In this document: positions 50,501 to 63,939 of the stretch, in pieces
Layout of the letters: the number at the start of each line of letters is the position of its first letter
How positions within the stretch are numbered: position 1 is the first letter of the stretch
NCBI GenBank assembly: GCA_000499405.2
Contig: HG738141.1
Span: forward strand, 1,160,642 to 1,224,641
Reading direction: 5' to 3'
DNA from: Onchocerca volvulus
Taxonomy: Eukaryota; Nematoda; Chromadorea; Rhabditida; Onchocercidae
Length of the DNA: 64,000 bases
Notes under the pieces: generated by a model
Told to the model about the DNA's origin: nothing
What the model saw: only the letters and a program-made list of their open reading frames with translations
Database searches by the model: none
Program-made: the position numbers and the translations under genes

Positions 50501-51685
50501 TGTGATATATTTGGTGTTTAACTTCTTACATCTTAGCATGCTAGAAACAGTGACATGTAAAAATAACATAAATTAATAAATTCAGAATACTTTTATCACA
50601 AATTTCTTTTTCAGAAACAGTGGATTTCGGAATTAGCAAAATTTCCAAAACTAGAGAGATTGTGTTATTCTTATCCTGATAATCTTAGTGTTGATTCCGG
50701 AATTGATCTTCGCGAAATTGTTATTGCCAGCATACCTCAGCTCAAATTCTTGGGTAATTCGGAAATAAATTCTGTCGAAAGGAATTCTGCAGAAATGCGT
50801 TTTCTCAATAAATTTGGTGCATCTCCGGTGGCGGAAGAAAATCGTACTATTGTAGAAAGGTAGATAAAGTTGAAGAGATATAATGTTGATATATTTATAA
50901 ATGCCAGTTATTCAAAATTTCTTTCGTGGAAACAAAAAATATGAGGGTTTTTTTTTAATAGTGCAAAAACATGTTAGATTTATATGCTATCATTTATGTT
51001 TTGAATTGAGTTGAACATCTATGTTTCATTTCTGATAAAAATAAATTAGCCGAGAAATCATGGATATTAAGCAATTATTATGTATTGTTAATTTTGTAGA
51101 TTAATCAAAGTACATGGTAAGCCAAACGATCTTCCGCTCATGTCTTGTGATGGAATGGGTTTATTGAAATTAAGGTTGTCATACGAAGGAAAAATCATGG
51201 AACGTTCACTTCCTGGAACAATCACTGTACAAAAATTAATCGGTATTGTTGGCAGACTTTTTCATCTGGATGCAAGAAAGGTAAATTTCGTTATAACAGT
51301 ACCCAGATAACAAAACTATGAAACCGTTGTGTTAGATGACACAAATCAAAAAATTAATGCGCTCTTTTTTGTTATGCTTTTTTTTTTCCAAAAGAATAGC
51401 AAATCTACATTGGTTCTGCAACATAAGAAGATTTAGTATTTTACTTTCATATTAGAATTGACGTGGTTCTAATCTTGCATTGCATAGAAGAAAGTTTGCG
51501 TCGTTCAGTTGTTATCTTTTGCAACTTCATTTACAGTGAGAAAAGTAGATATTGTCGAAATTTTTCAGATCTCACTTCAAGTCTATGATTATCATGGATT
51601 TGTGATGAATTTGGATAAGCCATTGCGATCTCTGGATTTTTATTCGTTGTCTGATGAGGATACTATTTATGCCTCTGTTGTATGA
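47515..51685 (+). CDS. TBCE: Tubulin-specific chaperone E (TBCE)
   Basis: Coding exons 47515-47687, 47907-48074, 48369-48551, 49041-49146, 49374-49543, 49644-49755, 50615-50859, 51100-51280 and 51569-51685; 484 residues, slightly shorter than the human 527. The N-terminal CAP-Gly domain (1-75) includes GEWIGIDWDNPERGKHDG and SGSFIRSN. Leucine-rich repeats cover about 110-345 (VREIHLDRNDLKCF, SLESIDLEGNPI, NLRNLNLTNCGL, SLSSLNIKGNPV). A C-terminal ubiquitin-like fold spans about 385-484. TBCE binds alpha-tubulin and acts with TBCC and TBCD in assembling or dissociating the tubulin dimer. MM at 47515 is the first in-frame start. It lies in line with AP1S upstream and cyclin Q downstream. Confidence 0.95.
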
Positions 51686-51995
51686 TGCATTAATTCTAAT
51701 TTGAGAATATGCCTTATTTATTCGTTGTTTGCACTAATTTTAATTTAAGAAAATGGCCTTTTGCTATGATGGAGAGCTAGTCATTCCTTGAAACATAGTT
51801 ATTTTTTGGCCTTTATTTCATATATTCCTTGCAAAGAAGTTGAAACTCAAGTGACATTCTGGTAACTTATATATAAATTTTTGTATTGGTGAAATATGCG
51901 AACTCTGTAGATTGTTATAAATATTTGGATTGCGTGATTGGATTAAATTTGAATTTTTCTCACTGTTGATTGTCTTTGTTTGCATCGTATCAAAA

Positions 51996-52001
51996 AATAA
52001 A
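51996..52001 (+). terminator. Poly(A) signal AATAAA of TBCE
   Basis: Located 311 nt past the TBCE stop and only about 90-115 nt before acceptor-like TTTCAG (52082-52088) and CTTAG (about 52115) upstream of cyclin Q. This is the spacing expected between genes in a nematode operon. Confidence 0.6.
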
Positions 52002-52126
52002 ATTATTCTTAACATCTCCGTTTCTTATTACTTACTGGTGTATAAGCCAACAGAAATATAAATAGTGGATTTTGAAATTATGTTTCAGTTTTTTTTCAAG
52101 TTTTGATCAATCTTAGTATTTGTTTC

Positions 52127-54261
52127 ATGATGGACTGCTCAACAAATCGAAGGGAGATTTTCGCATTTGTTATTGAGGCTGGTAAGTAATTTCATTTATT
52201 AAAGTTCCTCCGGAATTATTTGTAATACTTTTACCAAATATATGTTACCGTTTCACAAAATTCAGTGCTGACATATTTTGAGATATAGTAGGGTAGGCAT
52301 GATTGCAATAAAACTGTATCGAAAAAGGATGAAATGCAAGGACCGAAATGATCTATATTTTTGCAAAGAAAAATATATACTTGTTAGAAACACTGAAAGC
52401 GATATTTTTTTTCTATTTAGTAGTATTTTCATTTCAGGAATCAAATTAGAAGCGAAAAATTCAACGATATGTACTGCTGCAATTTTAACATATCGGACAT
52501 TAAGGAAAAATAGTACTTTTGAACTGTGTCCTTATGTAATTTTTGTTCTATTAATTATTCTGATTAGGTAAATAACTAGGCTTATTCGGACAGAAAAACT
52601 GAATAGCTTTTAACATAAACCTGCAAAGATAATGGGAAAAAAGACAAAATCAGTAACTGATCGTGTGATCATAATTGTGTTTTTCTTTTGGTTTGTGAAT
52701 TTATAGCTAGGAATAGACTCTTTTATTTAAATCGCTCATGCTTACTGTATTTCAGCTTTAAGGCGTAAATTGAACAGAATTACGAATTTTACGCTGAAAA
52801 AGAAATTTAAAAAACCTATATTATTTACTAGAATGATCTGACCCAATTTTAGTCCTTGAATTTCTAATGATTAATTTAAAATTGAATTTGGAATTTTCTC
52901 ACAGCCTGCTTTGAAGTCAATGCTTGAAAATTAAGAATACAAAAGTGTACGAAATCTTTATTATATATTTTCTTATTGCAGACTATCGCTTCAGCATGCC
53001 TGCTATTGGCAGCTAAAATCGAAGAAGATGAACTGGTAAAAACAAGAGATGTTGTGAATGTTGCTTACAGGTTACTTAACCCGCTGTATTACTTTGACCT
53101 TTTCTATGACTTTGCAATCTTAACTTTAGCTTATAAAAAATGCGGATATCTTAGCAGTCTGTGTGGAGCTGAATTTCACTTTGCTATCTGTCAGGTATTG
53201 TTAATCGAAAGTTAAAGGCTTAACTAGATTTGCATTGAGCATATTACATCCTCGCGCACCGATCCTACAAATCGATGACGAGTTATGGACATTACGGACG
53301 AGTCTTTCGCGGATGGAATATATTGTGCTACGATTATTGAAATTTCGTTTAGCTGTGGAAAATCCTCATAAAGTAATGTTTCGCTAGCGTTATGTTAATC
53401 TATTTTAGCTGTATAGTTCTAAGCTATTGAACGCGATTTTTCGACTTTTGTTATGCTCCATTTCTTAGTGATAGCTTCTTACGGAAAAATGTATATATTG
53501 ACTCTCATTTTTAAAAGCAAAAAGGAACAAACCTAATGAAAAATCCAATTATTTTCAGTATGTTGAAATTCAGTGATAGTTTATTAAGAATGACTGTTTA
53601 TTGGATGGGACGGGGGAGCTATAATGGAAGATTTTGGGAGTTTGTATTACATATATATTCGTTAATTCTTATACTTATTTAAACTCTTCATTGGTATTTT
53701 GATATTTTAATTTTCAGTATTTACTCCATTATATCTCTTCACTAATGCACTGGTATCCGCATGAATTTACGAAATTTAACATTGGTGCTATATCATTTAT
53801 CATACTGCGTGATGCACATGTGAATCCGGATTGGGTGCTTTCACATAGCCCACAAACCATCGCTATTGTTTGTCTTGCAGTGGCTCTTCGTATTACAAAG
53901 GTCTTTTTTGAAATTCATTGTCGTTGATGAGAGAGACATGTATCTCATGTTGTCTTACAAATTTGGAATAACGTGGCAACCATCTTTTGATTATCTTACA
54001 TCTCTAATTTTTACATCTGTAATCTTAATAAAAATTTCCTTACAATTTTGATTCAATTAAACGATGCTTTCGATGGATTTGTTTACATAGCATCTGTTGT
54101 TTTGGATATTTTTCTTCACTGCAATGTTGTTACAATTTTTTTTTTCTTTTTTTGAGGTTTCAATCGATGTTCGATGGTATTCCGTTTTCTATCCATCAAT
54201 GACAAAATCAAAGTTACGACGTCTGGAAGATGAGTTGGTGACATTAGTGTTGAAACGATAG
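52127..54261 (+). CDS. CCNQ: Cyclin Q (FAM58-type cyclin)
   Basis: Coding exons 52127-52181, 52438-52535, 52982-53070, 53228-53372, 53718-53900 and 54157-54261; 224 residues (human about 248). The family pattern runs in order: FVIEAGIKLEAKNSTICTA near 14-32, SACLLLAAKIEEDELVKTRD near 55-74 (cyclin-box helices), DDELWTLRTSLSRMEYIVLR, LKFRLAVENPHKYLLHYISS, and a C-terminal tail RWYSVFYPSMTKSKLRRLED. Cyclin Q is the activating partner of CDK10 in other animals. No CDK10 gene is in the window. The last exon uses a TTTGAG acceptor instead of the usual TTTCAG, but the frame and family tail support it. The poly(A) signal is AATAAA at 54647-54652. Confidence 0.92.
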
Positions 54262-54646
54262 CAATTTCCCTGAATGTTCCGAAATAGCCTACTTATTAGG
54301 ACATTAATTATTAATCTATCATTTCACTTGTTTTCGTTTATATATTCCTGTAGAAGTATTTACATGATTCGCAAGATAATGTCAATACTTTTTTTTATTT
54401 AATGTCTTCTAAGTCCTACTTCAGAGGAAGGAAGTATTTGTATTTAATCTTTCTGCTGTGATGTTGTGGACGTATTGTGGGACAGTAAATCGATCTTTAC
54501 GTAATGAGTGAAAGTATGGTAGGCATAATCATGTATTGAAAGCTTTAAATTGCATGCCTTCACTTAAATTCCAAGTGGCCTTTGTAGTAAGAACATTTTG
54601 TTAAATGTTTATTATGGAATGCATTGCTATGATATACATTTTTTTC

Positions 54647-54652
54647 AATAAA
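54647..54652 (+). terminator. Poly(A) signal AATAAA of cyclin Q
   Basis: AATAAA in TTTTTTCAATAAAATTG, 386 nt past the cyclin Q stop. The rest of the 54262-55270 convergent spacer shows no gene. Confidence 0.55.
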
Positions 54653-55270
54653 ATTGTTGCTATCAATTCATCTGATTTTTTTTCTTCATATTCCAATGCA
54701 ATATGTATAAAAATTTTTCACAGCCTTGCATAAAATATCAAGTTAAATAATTAGTTTGGCAATGGCATTTACAATTGTCTTTGTGAACTTATAATTTAAA
54801 TAAATTTTGATGGTCATAAATGTTGTATATTCGAAAACTATTTTATTTTTTACCATAAACGTTTTGATAACATTAGTATTGTACAAAGGGATTATAGATA
54901 TAACAAGAAAATTTGAACACTTGTCAACATTATAAAAGAAGAAGTAGAAAAGCCGAGCTATGGTACAGTTTCGCATGGACAGAAATTTTCAAATATTATA
55001 TCAAATAGGAAACATGAATTTCTCACAATTTGAAAATGGGAATTTGCAAATATGGAAAAGGTAAATGATTATAGTGTGACAAGACTGTAAACGTAGTTCT
55101 GTTTCGGTCCTATATAAACATTGATTAAGTAAATTGCTAGTCGATCTTATATTCTTGAGTTCCTATTATTACTTCCATCAGCAAAACTATTAACTCTATC
55201 CGATTCAGAGATGACTTGTCATACTTGTTTTTGACTTTCTTCATTGATTAATTTAGAACTGATTCTCATG
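54653..55270. other. Convergent spacer, cyclin Q (+) / PTR (-)
   Basis: AT-rich, with no conserved exon. Minus-strand and plus-strand frames here are short. It should contain the PTR 3' UTR. Confidence 0.5.
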
Positions 55271-58200
55271 TTACCTTACAACAGTTGTCAGCAATATTGG
55301 AAGTAATACTAAACCATGTATCATGCTAAAAATAATAACGAGAAATACCGTTTTGAAAAAGATTTGTACGATATATGCTTGGACTGTTGCAAGTACCAAA
55401 ATACCAAGTACTGTTGATAAAGCTCCCTGAAATTTGATGAAGAAAAAAAGCATGCTGACATTATTTTGCATCAATTTCCAAACTTAAGAGTTATGTTCAA
55501 AGTTGATTGCATTGTTCTCGTCATTTTTTTTCTTTTTTTTTTTTATAGATTATTTTAATTTTATATTTTAATCCTGTTTAAAGAGGAGAATTCGATTTGA
55601 AATTGTGCATTTCCAATTATACGATGATGACATTTATGAATTGAAATATGCAAAAGTGAAGTCTGACGAAAAAAAAAATCAAAGAAAATACCAGAAAAAC
55701 GGGCCATCCGATGGTTTCCAACGCACGGATTGCTTTCGTATGTCGATCTCCATCCGATTTTACATATGCATAACCGATATGTGCTGATAAATCAACAGCA
55801 AAACCAATACTCATAATAACTGTTATTATCGATACACTTTCTAGTCGTACACCCCAAAATGTCATGAAACCAATTACACCTACAAATTTCAAAATTATAT
55901 TCCATTAGGATGATTTAGCATCTCTCTCGAATAGCCCTTAAAAAGATGTTCGAGAAATGCTTGATTAACTGATTTTCACCAAAGATGTGAATCCTATAAA
56001 ATTTAAGGATAGAAGAAGGAGACGGATTCATCCCACCATTCAACTTCATCATCTAATAAAATAATTCGGATTGCAGGGTATTCTGGAATTTATTAAATAT
56101 ATATTGTTAACGTAAATTTGAAATTTTATAATTTCACTTTCCCAATCATTATCTAGTTTGAATGTAAGAGAAAAATTAAGGAAGAGAATCTAAATTTCAA
56201 ATATTCTTTTTATAAGAAAAACTTTGGTACGCCATACTAACCAATATCAATGCTAAGAATTGCAAATGCAATAACAAACGCAGCAATCCAACTTGGTATC
56301 ATGATAAATGATACGATAAGCATGGATAGCATTGCCAGTAGACAATTCCTGATTAATGCTGGTTTCAATTCGATATACTGCAAACAATCAATTAAAACTT
56401 TTTCTCTTATCTTTCGAAATTCCAAATTAGAATATTAACATACGTGAATGTCAGATGAAGCCAAGAATGATGCTAATCATTAATTGCCCAACTAATGAAT
56501 AAATCTTATAGATTAATTTCAGTAACGAAAAATTTTCGAAGCTACGTGGACGATTGAATTTCTCATACGATATAAGATTTCCGGGAAATAATTATGCTAA
56601 CTGAATAATTGAATAAAACCTAATAATTGTATTCAAGTTTCTCCATTAAAATTACATTATCCGATTTTTATACAGTTAGATTTTGCAAAAATTCAAAAGA
56701 AAAGCTTTAAATTTGTCCATCCATGCCTGATCTGCGAACGGGTAGTATTCATGAAAAGTTGTAATGTTAAATTTTGCATATTTGGCAGAAATTTTCCGCA
56801 TCAATATTGCACTTCGCATATGATCGGTTGGCGTTTTATAATTTCGAAGTCCAAGTTGAAAACGAAAAGCATACAGGTGATTATAGGACTACAAAGGAAA
56901 AAATTCATTTACACAAAACTTCTGATTGAAATTTTAAATTTAAATGAAATTATGATTTCACAATAATTCCTTATCTTGCCAGCTATTTTGAGATAAGATA
57001 AATGGCCGAGACTAAAAATGTGGGAAATAATTAATAGTTGCTTTAAATTATCTTATTTGTTAAGCACAGCAGTTTTTTCTAGCTGAGGAATTCTTCATTT
57101 ACAGGAAGTTAAGGAATGTTTTCGGTGGAGCAAGAATTTGCAATTTGAATGGCAAAGTTAAAAGTATCTTGAACAAATGATCGCAACATTAATCAATTAA
57201 TTAATGGTCTCAGAGGATCAATGACTGCTATTTTAACTTATTTTTTGTACAGATAGAATTTGAAAATTAGTTACAATCACAAATCAAACCTACTTTGGAA
57301 TCACTTTCATTTCTACCCCAAACCATATCTTTTTCCCATAAACGTCGTCCACCAGCTGATACCAACCATTCTCGACATCGTTCGTACCATTCTTGACTTC
57401 TGAAATTAAACAAATTTTTTTTTTGAGGAATTTTTAAAATTTCTTATCAGTAAAATACTAATTATAATACAATTGTAAATTAAAACGTCAATTAACTAAA
57501 ATTTACTCATTGATAGAAAATTATCAAAATAATCCAAATTATCAGCATCGCCGAAACATTTTGCTAAATACTTACGTTTTTGGTAATGGAATCTTTGAAA
57601 AATCATGATCCTCTTTGAGCTTTCTTTCGTAAGCAGCAAGCCATATCATTGTCGCATTATGTCGCATCGTATATTCGGTATTTTCGAAATCATTGAGCAT
57701 ATTTTGAAATTCTTTCCTCTCTTTCGGATCAAACAGATCAGGCGGTGAATTCACTACAACTTGCATCTGTAGACCTGAATTGTAAAGCCTTGTACAGCAT
57801 ATTATCTTGTAGGAATCTGTGACAGAAATCAGCATATCTTGTCATTCAACTCAATTTATCAGAAATATCTGTGAGAAATCACTATAATCTCTCATAGCAA
57901 TAAATTAACAAATTTCTCTAAGCAATATTTAAATTTGAATTTTTCGATTTTGATTTTGCAACAAATATAAAATTTCAACAAAGCATATGCCATCTCTCTG
58001 TCGTAACAATCACAATAATTGATTTATCACTGGTTCATTCTTACATATTGTACACTTAAATTACTTTAATTTTTTATTCTAACTGATGTCTAAGTAAAAA
58101 ACAATTTTGCATATTGAATGAAATCAAATCGAAACCAAATATGAATTTCATATTTTCCAGTGTTTATCTTTTTTTCTCAGTAATTTTTTTTTCAGTTCAA

Positions 58201-61200
58201 CTTTAGGCTTTTTTTTTGATTCCGACAAGTGAAAATTTAAGATAGAATATAACAACATCCTCTTTTTCTACATCACTTCTTCTATCAAAGGATCACAATT
58301 CGTCGCACTGATGGAACGAACGCAATAAATCGAATTTTTCAATTTGAAATTAATTAATTGGTCGTACCTTCTTCCCAAAATGTTTCATCCATCAGTATAT
58401 AAAATTTGCTGAGATAAAACGAATCGAGAACGAGAAATTTCGGATTTAGACCTTCCTTCAACATCGTGCAACCCAGTATTGCTAATGATATGTAAATGAG
58501 GTAAATGAAGACGAAAACTTTTTTGGTAAAATCATCAAGTAAGAAGGGACCGTAATATTCGCGGAATATTCTCGCAATCATTGTTTCACGATGTTTCGAT
58601 TTGGGCAGCTCCTAAAAATGCTAAATTACTCGTTTGAACTATTTTCGGTTATTAAGTATTTAAATTGAAAACTTGCTATCAACCTTTCTTTATGCTAATG
58701 ATAGCCATGAAATTATGAGACCATATCATGAACTATCTAATGACTTATTCGTGCTAAGATTTTAAAAGATTTTCTTCTTAAGTTCTTTTTTTTTTTAAAT
58801 TTTAATTCATTTCGTTTCGAATTGTTTCCCTAAAATTAGTATAAGTTCATAGGCATGTCTATTTTTTTTCCATCGATACATAATATTCTATCACATTTAA
58901 GCTGCATGTAAGAAATGCGATGTAATGCAAGTTGCGATTTATCCCGCATGCGAAAAACTATTTAGTAATCTGTTTCCGTGTGCTATCAGCTCAAATCTAT
59001 TACTTAATTAATAAGTTTTAATTGAGCCGTAAATTTTATCTTTTTCTTATCTTCGTTTTTGATGAAATTGTTATCAACTCTAATCGCTGCTTTTACTCTC
59101 TGATGAATTATTGCTAAGACTGTTCGATATGAAAATGATGTAACTTTTGCGATATTTAATAGGAAAAAGACGCTAACCTTATTCAGGCTCTGTTTAAAAT
59201 TCATGAATTTTTCATGCATTCTTTCGCTTAACGTTGTTTCCATGTTTTTCACCATTTTTTCATTTTTTGTCATAATTTCTTGCACAACTTCCGATGATTT
59301 CTTTGGAGAAATATTATCCGTTGAAATTTTCGATTTTGATTTTGATTTTGATGATACAGTACCCGTTAGAAATATTTTTTTGAATAAAGTATCTGTAATA
59401 AAACAGGAAATTTTGTCATTTTTACAAAAAAATTGCAAGCAAATCTTAATCTAACTTATTTTTTTGCAAGAAAAAAGCAAAGAAAATTCTCTGACCGGCT
59501 GAATCCTGACTGATAATTGGCTTTAATGTTATCGCATGTAGTCCTTCATCTTCTCGTTCTCCGCTATAAGCCATAATTGAGGTGAAAAATGTTAACTGAT
59601 AAATATAGGTGAATGTTATACCCATAAATGTGTAGAAACAAAACATCTGTACACTTGGTAATGTTGTTAAACATCCAATGCCAAAGGTCAACTGAAGAAA
59701 TAAATGACAAACTTTGTCGTGATTTGATAAAGTAATTACGATATCTTTACATGTTAATAAATAGACAAATTTATTAGTTAGAAATTAGAGTAACAACTTC
59801 GCTGTAATTATCATTTTCAGAATTATCAGCAATTTGGATCCTGTATGCCGGATATAATTAAAGCGAACTCTTGGAATTAGTAATTCATCATTAATTAAGC
59901 TATCAAAGTATGCACTTGTAAATCTTCACTTCCGATTCCTCAATATCAGCAATATTATCAGTGATAAGAAAACAGGAATGAAACGGAAAACAGTACCATA
60001 TCAGTGATTGTTGTTATTGATATTGCAATTGCTGCATCGGCAAGTGATTCGGATAAACGATGTGACACGTCCTGTTCAACATTGGTACGATGCCAAGCTG
60101 CACTCATTATGAACATATCGTCCACACCGATACCTATAATTAATATCAGCAAAATAATTCTTTTTTCTCATTAAAACAAAACCAATTCTATCACTTTTTA
60201 GCAAAAATAACATTTCAATATGCTAAAACGTTAAAGTGTTTGAAAGGATAAACAAATTTTAATCTTTTCTGTACAGCGCAATTAATTAAAATATCAATGG
60301 TATGGTTGTTTAAAATTTCGTATTAGAAATTTACAAAATTTTAAATTAAAAATTTGCACGAATGAAATGAACGAATTCGATTTGAAATGATTGAAATGAA
60401 AGCTGACAAAAGACGATAAATGGCGAAATGTTGACAACAGCGTTGTATAAGAAACCCATCCATAAGATCAAACCAAATGAGCTTGCAATGGCAAGTAAAG
60501 GACAAAACAAACCTGAAAATAATTATTACTGTAATTCTAATTTCAGTACTGAATTAAGAGAAGACTTGTAATCTACGGTAAGCAAGATTGGAATATATGC
60601 GAAATTGATAACTTATAAACTTTGATATTTACGTGACTGATAATGAATAGCAGAGTTATTAATTGGTAAAAGAATTAAATATTAGAAAATTGTCGAAACG
60701 ACGAATGCACAATAATAATAAGAAGAAATTACGGAAGAAGTAAATGCAAGTAACATAGAAATAATAATAGCAATGCGACAATGATTTGTAGGAAAAAAAG
60801 TAAGAAAAGAATTAATCATGTAAAACGGAAAATGATTTGCTTGAGAGATGAGAAACGTCATTTAATACTTGAAAGATGAAAGTTTTTAAATTGTCAAACA
60901 AGTCAGATATTTACCAGTTGCCTTCCGAATAATAACAATTTCCCAGTTATTCATTAATGAATTAATTAGTTCAATTTGTATTTAAGCTTACAATGTAACA
61001 TTAAAATGATACGTTAGGATTTAGAAAATTTGTTGCTTACAAAGAATTATTCCAACTTCTTGCAAAATCAAATCACGAATGAGAGAATCGATCTTAGAAT
61101 GCGAGAATCAATCTTAGAATCAGAATCAATCTTACCAGCCAATGCTAGCGTCGGTTTACTACGTACCCAATCGATGGATACAAATCCATCATCATGTCGG

Positions 61201-63519
61201 TGTAAAACGATAGCGCTTAAACCGCAAAGTGAAAAGAGGACAATGCAGGTTATTGCAAATTTTGGTGACAATGAATCGGCAACTTCTTGCAAACCTTCCG
61301 GTAAGCTTTCATTATGGAACATACCGAATTCCAGAATGTCTACAAAAATGAAACACCTGAAAATCTATCAAGAAATGCAATTTTAATGCTGTTATGCCGT
61401 GTAATGCACATGGCAAGATGCAAATTGCAGATTTGTTTTGTTATACATTAATTTCTGGAAGAATTGCTGCAACTACCAATCTTGCCATTTTGCTAGAGGA
61501 AAAATCAGTTGTTATCATTTTTATCATATTAAATATGATTCTGATTTCTCCTGTTTTGAAAAAATAAGTCCGGGAATGTAAAATGATAAGGAAAATTTTA
61601 ACAGACCGGATGCTGGATTCTTCTCGTTTGATAAGAAATCAGCAACTTTTTTGCGCCACAAATAACTGACATTACCAACTTTCTCATCTCGGACATTATA
61701 GGTCAGTCTAACAGCTCGAACATAATTGAAATGACCTTCCTGAAAGTAATGTTGCTATGATTTGTTGTTGATTTGTTCCTAATTAGAAGCAAACGTTTCC
61801 AAACGCTAAAATGATAGCAAAATGGAACAGAATAGGCTAATGAATGTAAACATAGAATCGACAATTCGTTACGAAGTCTCAAGGTCATAGGTCAAAAAAA
61901 GGTAAAACCATTTGACGTGACAGCGGCAGTTGCATTTTGAGAAAAGTCAATCACTTTATTAATTTTATAGATTGTTTAAAGCATTAATCTATGTTTCGAA
62001 TCAGACCTCGAGACTCAAACCAAGTTTAAAGACTAATTTGATCCTCAAACTTTTAATTCTCATTTTTTTAATATATAAATCTGTAAGAACATACTTTATC
62101 GATAATATGTGGTCCACCAATCAATGCACCAAAATAGATTGGTTCAGTTCCTCGCCATCCGATTGGATAAGTTATTTTAACCTGCAAAAGAAAAAGGTTA
62201 TAAAATTAATTGCAAAATTAATCACAAATTCCTTTTCTAAGCATAATCAATAACATGTCATGATTTCAAAGAAAAAATATCAGTTAGATGGATGGATTTG
62301 CAAGACGTGAATACATTACGTGTGACAGATGCGTACGAGAATGACAAAAAGAAGCATATTTAATTAGTGTTTAAACAAATTAGAAATATAAGTTCCATTC
62401 AAATTATTCAAATTATTTGAGTAAATCTATTCAAGAATTTTATTCAAATTACGAAAACGTTTATGTGATACCTCATTATTAATTATATCATCCGTGAATT
62501 CGGCCAATCTTGGGTCGAAATTGGCCCAACGTTCTTTGGGCATGAGCATTGTCACATGCTCATTCATAAAACATTTCCAATCATAAGACATACACAGATC
62601 AGTGAAACCAACTTCATAGGTCATGCTGTTGTGTGTTACTGATATTGTGATATTATGAATGATAAACTGAAAAATCCCTTTGTTATCATTTGTCTTTGAA
62701 TAATTCGAAATTTAATTATCACTGGAATCATCCATATCATTGGAAATTAATTAATGCATATTTTTGACAATTAATATTTATATTTTGGAAGTGGATATAT
62801 CGTTCAAATAACAAATTTTAGACAACAATAATGAGCAAATTTCAAGAAAATAATTTTTTTTTATTTATTGTCATTCAAATGACATATGAAAAGTTTATTC
62901 TAAAATTAATTTGTACTAAATTTTAAATAATCTTTTGAGAAATACCTGATTGATCCGCTCCAATTCATCCAAATACTTCAGTACCAACATATTAGGTCGT
63001 CCAAATTTGGGATGTTTTATTCCGGCAGCAATGATATCAATGTATCCTTTATAGTCGTAACTTTTTCCAGGCCAGAATTCCTGTTCATTCAGAGGCCAAT
63101 GCTCACTTAATACCTTTTTCTCGTAACGCCATTGGGCATTTTTGGGTGAAAATACGTATTCTGGATCGATCGTCGTCTGCAAAACTTTTCTTACATCTTA
63201 TTTCGAAAAGTTTTGTGTTTGGCTGGCTATTAAGTGATCAGCTCGTTTCTTAAATTAATTTTTTAATTAAAATATGAAATAAACCGTTGAAATTCAAATA
63301 TGCACTTTTGTCTCTCATCAGTTCTTTATGATTTGTTAACTTTTTATCAAAAAAATAAGAAAAAAACAAGTTTACCTGTTTTTTGATAAACAAAAATCCA
63401 AAGCTAAGAGCTATTGTTAATAAGATTGGTGCAACAAACAAAACAAATCGATAGCGATAAACGATGGAACCCCAACGATAGAACAGTTGTTGTACGAGAC
63501 TATCAAAGGATATTGTCAT
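55271..63519 (-). CDS. Patched-related (PTR) sterol-sensing-domain membrane protein
   Basis: Minus-strand exons: 63519-63376, 63176-62946, 62666-62472, 62181-62095, 61739-61607, 61339-61136, 60512-60408, 60133-59997, 59691-59496, 59392-59178, 58611-58368, 57774-57576, 57399-57294, 56888-56727, 56377-56242, 55879-55692, 55426-55271; 945 residues, the usual PTR size. TM1 lies at about 20-45 (FVLFVAPILLTIALSFGFL), followed by a large extracellular loop. The sterol-sensing block at about 282-450 includes WVRSKPTLALAG and the CIGVDDMF motif. A second block at about 790-935 has SIGFAVDLSAHIGYAY, with the paired acidic residues of RND-type transporters. PTR proteins act in nematode cuticle, moulting and epithelial sorting. 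I cannot name the C. elegans ortholog. The intron after 56727 has a GC donor. A trans-splice-like acceptor ends at 63527, eight bases before the ATG. Confidence 0.93.
59178..59392 (-). other. Low-complexity charged linker exon of PTR
   Basis: This exon supplies about 72 residues between the two membrane halves. It contains a KSKSKSKSK run coded by TCA/AAA repeats, then a Lys/Glu/Met-rich stretch that could form a coiled coil. It is much less conserved-looking than the exons on either side and is probably the cytoplasmic linker, with variable length between species. Confidence 0.6.
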
Positions 63520-63606
63520 TGATTACCTAAAATTTTAATTTTTAATTGTAAAACGGTTGCAAAATCCGAAAGAATTAAGCTTGAATAACCCGGAAATGTT
63601 ATAAAA

Positions 63607-63939
63607 ATGAATGAACTGGAAAAAGGGAAAGGGGAAAGTTGGTTGTTTGACGATTGGAAGAGTCGCATGAAGAGATTGGAATGTGACATGCATTTGCTGA
63701 TTGATCAGTTCAATTATCCGTCACAGAATTTCTCCATCGAAATGTTGGTGACAAAGAGGATGAGAAGATGCGAATGGTTGCTGCGATGTGGACAATCACT
63801 GCGAAAGGAGAAAATCCGAAAAAAGTCCACTTTCGTTCAACAACTGAATGAAACAATAATGTCATTACTGTCACATTTATTGCCATTATCACTAATAATA
63901 TCTTATCATTTATGTCAACATATCACCAATCCGTTATAA
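63607..63939 (+). CDS. Hypothetical ORF divergent from PTR
   Basis: A 110-codon ATG frame with somewhat higher GC than the surrounding spacer. It starts 87 nt from the PTR start on the other strand. The product is basic and amphipathic (WLFDDWKSRMKRLECDM), with Leu-rich end segments (LLSHLLPLSLIISYHL) and no recognised domain. It might be the first exon of a gene running out of the window, for example through the donor GTGACA near 63747, or it might be chance. Adjacent spacer leaves little room for a separate promoter. Confidence 0.3.
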   Translation: MNELEKGKGESWLFDDWKSRMKRLECDMHLLIDQFNYPSQNFSIEMLVTKRMRRCEWLLRCGQSLRKEKIRKKSTFVQQLNETIMSLLSHLLPLSLIISYHLCQHITNPL

